This document shows positions 53,272 to 63,404 of a stretch of 64,000 nucleotides of DNA, one piece after another (the first letter of the stretch is position 1; every line of letters begins with the position of its first letter). Position numbers and translations under genes: made by a program. The DNA is from Campanula takesimana (Eukaryota; Streptophyta; Magnoliopsida; Asterales; Campanulaceae). The stretch spans positions 992,001 to 1,056,000 of the forward strand of contig JAOWBW010000087.1 in assembly GCA_026119855.1 (NCBI GenBank). The letters are read 5' to 3'. The notes under the pieces are model-generated. The model saw only the letters and a program-made list of their open reading frames with translations. It had not been told where the DNA came from and made no database searches.

Positions 53272-53579
53272 TACTTATCAGTCTTTTTTTGTGTGGCTAA
53301 TATTAATCTTTTGACTTTTTATTCCACTTATTCACACTTCAACTTTCAAGATAAGTTTCCTTGGCAAAAGAAAAGAAAAAACTTTCAAGATAAGTTAATA
53401 CAGTAATGACTTGTTGGCTCTTCCCAATAAAGAAAATGATGATTTTTTGGCCTCTCACCCACGTGTTGGTGTTGTATGGGAGTGTCCTGCCTTTATTTAT
53501 TTATTTATTTCCCGAGAATGGTGAGAGAGATAATTTTTTCCCACTTTCCTCTCACTTTTAGTCCCAAACGTCAACAAGA

Positions 53580-54140
53580 AGCCGTAAAATTAAAGTTTGT
53601 TGTACGGCCGACTGGTACTCGCTGGTAAATGGAGGTGACAAACTGGCGGTGGCTCTCCGGAGAGATAGGAACGAACATTTTGACCGTCTAATTTTAGAAT
53701 CGAAATTTACCGGATCATCATGGGTGAAGGTGGGCGGTGTTGCACCACAAATTTACATGACTCGATCGACGTTGAGGGTGTGACATTGGAGACGTTCTCT
53801 GATGCGTATTAGCCAGAGAATGAAGCGGGTTTGCCGGATATGGGAGCCGGAGAATGAAGCGGGTGGCCGGAGATGGGAGGGCAGTGAGAGAGAGAGAGTG
53901 TGATTTTTAGGGTTCGCCGGAGTTCGCAGAGGGGCTTGGAGGGGTTCGCCGGAGATATGGGGTAGAGGGGGGTAGCCGGAGGAGGGGTCGGAGGGGTTGC
54001 CGGAGGGAGAGATTGGAGGGGTTGCCGGAGGGAGGGATCGGAGGGGTCGCCGGAGAAAGAGGAGGGAGGGTGGCTGGAGCTGGTGGAGGTAGAGAGAGAA
54101 ACTAAAGGGAGGGAGTGTGTGTTTGTGTTGCTGTGTGTGA
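53580..54140. other. GC-rich captured or subterminal segment of the Mutator-like element
   Basis: Distinctly GC-rich compared with its surroundings; 'gttgccggagg' and 'gtcgccggagg' repeat several times, the inverse of the CTCCGGCGACC word in the satellite. Could be a captured 5' leader (proline/serine-rich on the minus strand). No identifiable protein. Confidence 0.45.
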
Positions 54141-54460
54141 ATAGAGAGAAGGGGTGTACTTATTGCAATTTAAAGTGATGAGGGACTATATGGATAGAGA
54201 AAATATTTCGTTGGATTAGGACGTAAATGCAAAATATCTTTGTCCTAAAATGTAGATTCAGTAATACTCAGGGATTAGACCGTAATTTTCTCTAAATCTT
54301 AATCAACTGTACTAAGTGATCCCTGTCAACACTCATTCAAATTAGCCAAATCCGGAAATGGGGTATCTATGGGAATCACAAGATATCAAAAAAAAAAAAA
54401 TCACAACAATCAATTGTGAAAAAATCAGTGAACCAAGGTTGTAACGAGAACGATAGATAC

Positions 54461-54509
54461 CTGATCTAATGATTTTCACAGCTAGAACGCCAGGAGAGTG
54501 CTTGTCCAT
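54461..54509 (-). CDS. First coding exon of an unrecognised gene
   Basis: On the minus strand 'gcttagggttttgcag' is followed at once by an ATG exon MDKHSPGVLAVKIIRSG, ending at a GTATCT donor. A leader exon with donor GTATGTGTGC lies 130 bases upstream. Starting an ORF directly after a 5'-leader intron is common in plants. The rest of the gene is not traced; the Mutator-like element occupies the next 3.2 kb. Confidence 0.5.
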
Positions 54510-54639
54510 CTGCAAAACCCTAAGCATATTAAAAATCCAGTATGATTGTTAAATCCAACACAAGACGACCCATGTTGAAAACACAAATTCGATCAACAAC
54601 GAACAGAAGTAATTGATCACAATTCACAAGCACACATAC

Positions 54640-54850
54640 CTTAAAAAACGGATCAGGGTCACCAGATTATGAAATGGACAGGACTCTAAGAAAGGGCAAG
54701 GCGGAGAGTGCGAGAGAGAGAGAGAGACAGGAATCCAAGAAAGGGGTGAAACGTACTAGGGTAGAACTACATGAAATGATACCCAGAGCCAGATGGCGAA
54801 TCTTTGGGATATCCAACTCATCGAATAGTACTCCAAAGAGATAATTCAAA
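54640..54850 (-). promoter_or_regulatory. 5' leader exon with CT repeat
   Basis: Minus-strand leader with a CT-repeat (54713-54728) and donor GTATGTGTGC at 54639, upstream of the ATG exon at 54509. Transcription start is not determined. Confidence 0.45.
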
Positions 54851-54855
54851 GAGCA

Positions 54856-54877
54856 CCCCCCCCCCCCCCCCCCCCCC
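54856..54877. repeat. C22 homopolymer
   Basis: 22 consecutive C just upstream of the leader of the 54.5-kb gene. A G-tract on its coding strand. Confidence 0.85.
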
Positions 54878-54901
54878 GCCCCTTTTTCTTCAAGAATAGT
54901 A

Positions 54902-55160
54902 CTTCCCCTCCCTCTCTATATCCCTAAATAAATGTATCACAATTTTCAAAAAAAAAAAAAAAAATCATAAAATGAGTGTTCATTTTGATCATAACTTTAT
55001 CCTTACATTTTATTTTATTTTTAAATTTTTTTCACCGGTCTCTTTATATTTGAAAAAACTAAATGGTTGTGTAGAGAATTACAAGATTATACATGAATTT
55101 TGTCACCAAATTGTACACAAAGTTATGTCTCTTAAAATGAAATTTAAACAGTCATTAAGT
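54902..55160. mobile_element. Stowaway-like MITE, ACCGGTCTC family, copy 3
   Basis: Shares 'catttttgatcataacttta'-type and 'caccggtctctttata' words with 53019-53271 and the inverse of 3415-3627. Ends are degraded, so borders are approximate. Confidence 0.68.
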
Positions 55161-55945
55161 ACACTATTATTCTTAAATGGGGAAATGAAAATTTAGAGTC
55201 CACATTTTTTTTTGGGGGGGGTGCAGTATGAGTCTGATGTTTCAATTTGTCAGTTTATAGTTCAAATTTGCAAAAGTTGTGCAAATAAGGGTAATTTGAC
55301 GAATCCGTTAACATAATCCAATTAAATGGCACGTGCAAGGCACGTGTCACTTAACTGGAGATTATTTTAAAATTGAGCTTTGAGTTTTTTGTCATTTCCA
55401 TTATATAAACCCCTTTATTCCACAATCAAAAAACCCAAATAAAACCTTGGAGAGACTAGGGGCTGGGAGAACCGGCGACAAGAAGGCGCGCTTCATGTCC
55501 TTGCCAACTGTCTCGCCATGAACTAGTGCACATGAATCTGATTCCCACAGTCCTCACAGTTTTCTTCGTCCTCGAAGACATTGACGTAGTTGTCTCTTCT
55601 CCGATTGTCCCTATAATCCTCCTCCAATACCATCCACCCGTCTGGTACATTCACTGTAAGCAAAGATGAAGCCCTCTCACCATCTTATATCTACTGATTT
55701 CTCTATCTAAATCTTGGTTAGAAAAAAAACAAGATTATTGTTTTATGTGTTCATGTGTGTTCGTGTCCGTCTGTGAGAGAGGGATCTGATTCACATCGCA
55801 AAATTTGAAATATATAATTTGGGTTTGGTGTATTTGTTTAAATCTTGGTTAGAATTTTGGTTTTAATTATATATATTCATTGGCTGGTGGTAATAATTTT
55901 ATCCTAATGTATATGACATTTGAACAAAGATTGTGAAGGTTACCA
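55161..55945. other. Spacer with MULE-like noncoding block
   Basis: 55215-55390 ('gtcagtttatagttcaaatt', 'aatggcacgtgcaaggcacg') reads like subterminal noncoding transposon sequence; 'cacgtg' cores repeat. The minus ORF 55456-55650 has no domain. Nothing further. Confidence 0.35.
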
Positions 55946-56130
55946 GTAGGGTTGTTAAACGAACCGAACCTGTTCGAGCTCAGTTCGGGCTCGGCTCGTT
56001 AAAACTCGATTCAAATGGGCTCGAAGTGATATTCGAGCTCGAACCGAGTTTTTCAGCTCGAATTTTTATCGAGCCGGCTCGTGTTCAGCTCGTTTGTTCG
56101 ACGAGCTTTGCTCGAGCTCAGCTCGTTTTC
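55946..56130. repeat. Word-type element GAGCTCG
   Basis: Starts 'gggttgttaaacgaaccgaa' and is packed with 'gttcgagctc', 'ggctcgtt', 'cgagctcgaa' and 'gagctcagctcg' in both orientations. The right border is not resolved. Confidence 0.65.
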
Positions 56131-56525
56131 TTTATTAAAAAAGAAAAAACTAAACCAAATTCTTTCAACCTGATAGAAAAAACAGATAAAAGAAAAAACT
56201 AATAAATAATGTCATAAAAATGTATTAAGTTGATAATCGGAGTTCAAGATATTGGGCCATGCAAATGACAAATTAAATGAGCAATTATGTATCACATTTG
56301 CCTTTGTCTTAACGTAGATGAGGAATCTGCAAGTAAAGCATGTATGAGAACAAGATTTGACAAACAATTTCAAAGAGAAAAACAACCCACGTCACATGGC
56401 GCCTTTCATTTCATGGGTGTTGCTGAAGTTAGGAGAGAGAGCGACAAAAAGAAGGATAATAAAGAAACTATGAGGGTGAAGCTACGTGAGAGATTATCGG
56501 ATGATCATCAGTTGGAAGGGATAAT
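56131..56525. other. Spacer
   Basis: The ORF at 56287-56550 runs into the solo LTR and shows no domain. No repeat recognised. Confidence 0.35.
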
Positions 56526-59115
56526 TGTGAGAGCCCGCGCTCGAACTTAATCGCGCTCGCATTCTCATAATGGTTACCCTGATTTGGTATTTGAAAAGAA
56601 GAGTCGTCACCTCATTTTATTTAAGGAAAATAGAGATAAAACCTTTTGTTTTGAAAAAGAAGTGGGTTCGGGGGCTATGTTACGAGAGGAGAAGGTGTTA
56701 GGCACTCCGCTCGCCCTTTCGGTCTCTAGCATTCTTCCGCCTACGCTTCATTTTATGCCTTTTGAAATGTATTGTTATGCCTTAATTTTGAGAAAAATGT
56801 GTGTTTAGGTACAAGGTGTCTCCTAGTCTAGGTCGGTTCATTTGAATCACACCCGGGAATCGGTTTGGGTCGATTTTCCGATTGGTTTTCAAAAAAAGTT
56901 TTGAACACATTTAGACAAGAAAATGTACAAGAGGGAGAGGGAATTATGTACATGAGTGATTATACAAATTATGCACACAAAAAATGGGAGATAAATCCCA
57001 TGAATGAATATCCAAGCAAAAGAGTTGTGTTGCAAATCTGTACCACCTCTTGTTCACAAAGCAATGTACCTGTTTAAACCTAATCCAAATATAAGTAAAC
57101 AACTTGGGATGTTCTCCCAACATGTTAGTGAACATGTATTATTTTTGGTGTGATTTATTGATTAATATTTCAAGCACAAAAGACCTCATGAACTCAGACC
57201 CTCAATCTGTCCAGGTTGGAAAAACAGAACATATCTCATTTTGATTCGAAATTTAAATTATGAAGATATGAAAATTTGGGAAAAATCAAAACATGAAAGT
57301 TGAATATATTGCATCAAATATAAATCCTGAGAAGTTTCATGTCCAGAAAACATGTTTAGATATTTCAAAACACTTCTGACATCTAATGTCAGAAATAGAA
57401 CAGCTTCATTTGTTAGAGCATGTACTTGGATCAAAAAAATGGAAAATGGTATTTCCTTAGGCCACAGAATTATTTCAAAGGAATTAATATTTTTATTAGA
57501 ATGTTAGGAACAATTTTAGTTTTATGACTCAAACCCAATAGATCAAGTTTATTCCATGTTTATAGCATGGAAAGGCAGAGTGGTCAAAAATAGAATACAC
57601 TGGACAGCAGACATGGAGCATGGAAACAAACATCAAAACATGATCTAAACATGGAATAAGACCTTGTAACTAAGCATGATTCTACTCTAACATGTTATTA
57701 ACATCATCATGAGGCTATTTATCAACAAACATGAACCAAAACGTGGATAAATATGGAATAAGAAAAAATGGACAGATTATGAACATTGAAGTACAATACA
57801 AGATTTCAGCATGATTAACTCAATTTCAAGCTTAGATATGAACACATGATGTACATGAAACACATATATACATGTTAGACCAGAGGTTGGAACATTTACA
57901 ACCTTTTAAACATGGTCATTACAAGATTTAAACATGGATTACATGGAAGAACATGGGGATCTAGCCATCTAATGATCCCAAACTAGTACACACAAATCCT
58001 TACATGGCTTAGACTTAGACTTACCAAATATTAATCTTACCTAGGTTTAGGGAGTAGGGTGTGCTTCCTTTGCTTCCAAGGGAAGGATTTTTTGATTTGT
58101 TTGAGATTTGAGTTGGATTGAAGGATTGGATTGGAGTAGTGTTGTGTTTGCTTAAGTTTGAAGAGTGTTTGAAGTTGTTTGACTAGTTTAGAGTGGTTGT
58201 TTACTGGTGGAGATGTGGTGGTTTAGTGGTGGTGGAGTGGTGGAGATGTGGTGGGACTATGAATGTCCAAGAACAAGAGAGAAAATGGGATGAAGTGTTG
58301 TGGAGAGGAATGTGGTGAATGTAGGTGTTGTGAGAATTATCCCCTTTCCTTGGATGATAATGGGAGTGTATGGAGGAGGGAGGTAAGTTTTGTTGGACTA
58401 AAGTGCCCTTGGAGTAAGTGGTAGGGGTAATCAGTTTGCTTCGAGATGAAGGTCTTAGTGGAAAAAAAATGGCCATCAACATGTGTGGAAGCCATGGAGA
58501 AGCAATCTGGTGGAGCAGCAGAGGGGGAGCCGTACGGCACCGCCATAGCCGTACGGTGAGGAGGGAGCCGTACGGTGATGGGGTTTGTGCTGAGTCATTT
58601 TTTTACTGCCACGTGTCGTCTCGCCATTGGACCACCAAAATGACTTACCCCTTTGAGCACACAGCAAGTAGCCACGTTAATGATCATGCAAAACGGGTTT
58701 GAGATTTTTTTTCCGGATAGGTTTTCTCGTTCCGTAACTGCTCCAGCGCGCGTGCAACGATGTTCCGGTTGTTCTCAGGCCCAACACGAAAGTTGCTCCT
58801 CATAATTTTCTGGTCATAATGATATATCTATAACATGTTAACGAGTAAGGAAATGCATAAGTAAAATTTTAAATGCAAAGGATGTCCGGTAAAAGGCTTT
58901 TTAGGAGTGCGGGGTCCCGGCGCTCGATTTACGAATAATACGCCTATTTGCTCGGTATTGAGTCCAGATCATGAATCCGGGATCGGTTTTTTCATCTGAT
59001 GCACCGATAAGACGGTCGGTAATCCTAAACCGCCATATCTAGGGTTTTAGGTCAATTATCGCATTTAGACCAATTTAAGGTTTGATTTTAGGGGTGCGAG
59101 ATCGGGGTGTCTACA
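56526..59115 (-). mobile_element. 2.6-kb solo LTR
   Basis: On the minus strand starts TGTAGACACCCCGATCTCGC and ends GCGGGCTCTCACA, flanked by a perfect 5-bp duplication ATAAT (56521-56525, 59116-59120). No primer site or coding region at either side. Its length and TGTAGACACCCC start suggest a Gypsy LTR. Contains three GCCGTACGG words at 58528-58576. Product of LTR-LTR recombination. Confidence 0.85.
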
Positions 59116-60114
59116 ATAATTGGTTTACTCTGGATTAGGATCTTTTTTGTTTTGGTTAATCCTTAATTATACTCATATATTTCCTTGGGAATGGGTATTA
59201 GAAACCTCCCACTTATTGTGAAAATGAAATGACTATGAAAAATGGGTATTTAATACCCATTGGAAACTATTACTCATTCCCGTACCTAGCTTGTTGTGTA
59301 TTCCAAACCGAGTTAAGTATTACCTAAGAAATAAATACTCATTCCTGAGTCTAAATTCACATGCACCAAACGAGGCCTAAATGGTAAATTATCTTTATTA
59401 TTTAACCCAGTCATTCTTTCTACTATTTTACTTTTATACCTACAATACCAATAACTTACTATTCATTTTACTCATTCTCTCTATTATCTTATTTTTATAT
59501 TCAAAACACTTAAATTACTTGCAATTTTTCTTAATCTCTTTGCAAAAACCCAATTACCCAAATAGAATTCTTACACCCGGAGATAGTACTTATAATGTCC
59601 CAAAATGAATGACAAAAACAATATAAAACTTACTCTCCATTAAAAGCAATTTTGGTTTTTTTTTTTTCTTTGCAATATGGTACGGAATTAATAAATACAA
59701 ATAGAGTAAAAAAAATAAACTCAATATTGTTTAAGCGTTTGACCAGTTAAAATTTTGAATTCTCCCTAATTAGGCAACTCTCTAGTTTTTACTTCGTAGT
59801 AACTATTTTTTAGAGGTAATTATATCTACTAATATACTCAACCCTCTAACCAACAATCACGAACATGCCAATAACCATTCTTTCTCCCTAATTTATCCAA
59901 CCGGTTGACCCAAATACATAATTTAAAAATAAAAAAATAAAATATTTATATAAAATTTATTTTAAACATTTGAAATATAAATACAAATATTTATACCAAC
60001 ATACAGAAAAACCTAAATTTATATCAACTACTCGTGACTGAATACATACTTATAAAACATATTAGTAGACCAGCGGTGAAATGACGACTGATCTTGACTC
60101 TTGTTTTATGGTAA
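59116..60114. other. Spacer with palindromic AATGGGTATT element
   Basis: 59190-59380 repeats 'gggtattagaaacctccc', 'tactcattcc' and a palindrome with AATGGGTATT arms (about 59254-59274), ending 'ccaaacgaggcct', probably a worn MITE. A T-run is at 59652-59668. No gene. Confidence 0.4.
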
Positions 60115-60141
60115 CTAGCAGTACACCCGTGTGTTGCACGG
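60115..60141 (-). mobile_element. Helitron-like 3' terminus
   Basis: On the minus strand CCGTG-caaca-CACGG hairpin, eight bases, then CTAG followed by T, fitting the Helitron 3' rule (short GC hairpin, CTRR, insertion before T). The element body would extend to higher coordinates. An RPA1-like gene on the same strand at 63.4 kb fits a Helitron, but a 5' TC end was not found. Confidence 0.6.
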
Positions 60142-61360
60142 CGATTTTTTAAAATATTTAGTTTTGGAAAAATTATATAAATAATAATGAGATACAGACA
60201 TCGGAAGAACACAATAATAAATTATCATAACAAAGGACAACATTACCTTACAAAATAGAGAAAAACTGGTTGAAAATAAAACACAGACAGTTAACATCAT
60301 TCCAGGAAAAAGAAAAAAAAACATTTAGCACATACTGACATAACACAAAACAATTTGACCCACTAAATTGTCCATTATTCATGACCCTCTTCACCACTTT
60401 CTATTACTCTGAATTATCCATCTCTTTGAAGCAAGCATTTCAAAGTTCATACTTGCACGTCTCAAGTAAAATGTTACTCCGTCCCAAATTACTTGTATAA
60501 TTATATATCTTTATAAAAAAAATTGTGAAACTGCAGGTATTTTAGAAACAAATATTTCTTTAAAAATTGCAAATATTTTGAGACCGAGTGAGTACTTTCT
60601 TTTAGCACGCATAGTCATTAATAATATACCCGGCCGAAATTGGTATACATATAATAATACCATTGAATATAGCCAGTAGTCACTAATAAGTACAGACTTC
60701 ATTTTCACCTTATTATAGTGGAGATTAACAACTAAAGGAAAAAAAAAACCTTCCGCAATTTAGGACAAGGAGAATGAAGAGGTACCTAGAAAGCACCGAA
60801 ATCTTTTTTCATGCATTGGTATATTTACCTTGTTAATTGTGAGATGGATACCTTGGTTAATGGGATGGCTAAAAGCATGCGAGTTGTATTGGGATATGGA
60901 CAAAAAATTATCTCATTTTTGTATTCCAAATGGTACATGGCAGCAAGTTCACATGCAAAGCAGTTTGTAACCTTTCAACTTCTATTTTTTGTGTTTTAAA
61001 AAAAAAGGCAAAAATAAAGAGAACGTACAATGCCTCATATAGCAACACAATGGAACTTGTTTTCTTCCCCAATACATGGCCCATCAACCCAAAATATTCC
61101 ACATCTTTTATTACATTAGATTTATTATATTGAGAAAGGATTAGATTTATTATATTGAGAAAGGATATTATGACAAATTCTATTGTTATAGTATAAAGGA
61201 AATTTTAGATACTACCTTGTATAAAGTAATTATAATTATGGATAATTTTTTTTATATAGAATGTTCTAATTAGATTCTGTTCTCTTGAAAGAAATTGAGA
61301 ATCGCGCTGATACTGAATAACATTTTCAAAATTTAACTAAAATGATGAGGAAAAAATATA
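60142..61360. other. AT-rich spacer, possible Helitron interior
   Basis: Contains a small MITE (60477-60592) and a 25-base tandem duplication at 61114-61166 ('gattagatttattatattga'). The ORFs at 60811-61133 have no domain. Confidence 0.4.
60477..60592. mobile_element. Short Stowaway-like MITE, 'acttgta' family
   Basis: CTCCGTCCCAAATTACTTGT left and GAGACCGAGTGAG right, TA on both sides. Relative of 5649-5902. Confidence 0.72.
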
Positions 61361-61521
61361 CTCCCTCCGTCGAAAAGTGATTGTTGTGAGTGGGTAGGAA
61401 AGATAAATGGTTATTGTGAGGGTAAGAGAAAGGTTTTTTTTTTTTTTTTTGTAAGTAGCAATAAGTATGAGACGCGCAAAAGAAAAATAAGTAGCAATAA
61501 ATAAGTATGAGACGGAGGGAG
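61361..61521. mobile_element. Stowaway-like MITE, 161 bp
   Basis: CTCCCTCCGTCGAAAAGTGA left and GAGACGGAGGGAG right with TA on both sides. An 18-base T-run lies inside, and 'aagtagcaataagtatgaga' occurs twice. Confidence 0.85.
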
Positions 61522-63154
61522 TAATTGTTGCAGTAATTGACTAACTTTTCAATAATTCAACAACCCAACTTTAAAGGGGTGTATCTAACGTATATCAATC
61601 ATAATCATATATACAGTATAATTAACTCTTCTATTTATCAACTGTACACATAATTCTTGTGTCAAAGAAAATGTACACATATTTCTTTTTAAAAAAATGA
61701 TAATAAACATCATTAGAGCATATCATAAATTAAATAGATGTATTTTTTATTGATTCTTGTATAACTTAGCTTGCTTTTTTCCGATTGGTATAACATAACT
61801 TTCTATATACTAATTATGTCTCATATTTATGTGCATGAATTGAGAATTGCGGTAATACTGAATGACATTTTCAAAATTTTGACTAACATTTTGTACTAAA
61901 TTATTCATCTCCACAAAAATAAAAAATAGTTAAAAGAAAATGTTTGTATAAATGATTTAATAACTATTTGTAATCTTTTTATGGAGATTAATAATGTGTG
62001 AAAGTTTTGAGAAAAACTTGTTTAACACTTACTTGAGTGTAAAACCCGTTTTCATCATTTAATGTTAAACGGAATACCTCAATAGAATACAGGTTTTACA
62101 AATCTATAAGTATGAAATGGGTTTTCCATAAAACTGAATCTAATAATCTAATAATGTAGTAAAATTTAAATAAATTGGATTAAAAGTAACCATAATTAAA
62201 AAGTAACCATAAATTTGAGACAGAGAGAGTATAGGAGTATTATTTTCATTGTTTTAAGGCTTAAAGACCGAGGGAGAGGGAGTATATTATTTTCATTGTT
62301 TTAAGACTTAAAACCGAGGGAGTATACTACGAATAACTTTCAAGAATTTATAGGCAATGAGTAAGGATAATGTGAAAATTTCGAGAAAAACTTGTTTTAC
62401 ACTCGCATTAGTGTAAAAACTGTTTTCATCTTTTAATGTAAAACAAAATATTTTAACGTAAAACATGTTGTATACATCTATTAGTGTAAAACATGTTTTT
62501 ATAAGACTAACTCAAGGATAATGGGTAAAAAACGAACTATATGTAAATAAAATGTCCATTATAAACATGACTATTTTTTTTTCAAAATTAATTAGGATAT
62601 TTTTTTCAACTCCTACTATATAGAACAAATTATTATTTTTAAAATTTTATTAGGGACTTTATAGAATCATCAAATTATTTGTCAGAATTTACATCAAGTT
62701 GACTATTGCTTAACACTAACTTGGTAGTGAGGGAGTATTAAAAACTGCTTGCCATTACCTTCCTTTCTATACTAATAAAAATTTACTCCTAGCAACTAAA
62801 AATGAATATGGAATTTTAACAACAATTCACACACAACACACACTTCATTTATATTACACCACCCCCATTACGTACACTTGCATGAGATAGTTAGACATAC
62901 CAGAAGGTTTCTTCATACCAAAAGGTTTCTCCTTACAGTCTTACACTAATGAAACTTACATTACCTTCTTACTCCAACATCAAAAGCGTACTAATTGGAG
63001 GAAGAAATGAAAACTACTTCTTATAAGGAGTTATAAAGTCCTTACAACAGACTAACATTCCGAAATTCATGCATACTAACACACACTACTATAACACAAA
63101 CATTTCTACCCTTACCACACACGAACATAATACTAAAAGACATAGATAGTTGGA
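61522..63154. other. AT-rich DNA with AGTGTAAAAC repeats and MITE ends
   Basis: Words TTTTACACT/AGTGTAAAA recur around 62023-62046, 62396-62420 and 62470-62500, one as a palindrome. At 62220-62330 a block 'ttattttcattgttttaag' plus 'accgagggag-ta' is duplicated in tandem. 62740-63150 is AC-rich and probably the 3' flank of the next gene. Confidence 0.45.
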
Positions 63155-63404
63155 CTACGCATCATCGGTCTTGGGCACTTTTGAAGCTTTCACAGTTCCA
63201 TCATCTTCGACAAAGTCTTCCATTAGACAGCGTTTCACACCCAAACAGACTGTAGTTGGCACTGATCTGGCATTGTTCAGCTTAATAGGCGCCCAACCTT
63301 CAGCAATCCCTTTACCTTTGTTGTCCCCACTCCCCGAACCTTCACCACACTCAGCCAAACTTATCCCTTTTAAATCTGTAACCCCAAAATCTCCAACTCC
63401 TCCA

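Larger units (their letters stand above)
51122..54292. mobile_element. 3.2-kb Mutator-like element, no transposase
   Basis: Flanked by a perfect 9-bp duplication TAAATCTTA (51113-51121, 54293-54301). Ends GGGGGATTTACCATTTAATC and GGGATTAGACCGTAATTTTC are inverted over about 65 bases with moderate divergence. Inside: a hairpin satellite, one MITE, and a CT/GC-rich right third (53580-54140) with 'gccggagggag' words. No transposase is recognisable. It lies within what may be the first intron of the gene starting at 54.85 kb. Confidence 0.85.

Noticed and set aside
58201..58702. Four overlapping ORFs within the 2.6-kb solo LTR
   Set aside because: They overlap on both strands in GC-richer LTR DNA, with low-complexity His/Thr/Ser or Gly content and no conserved motif.
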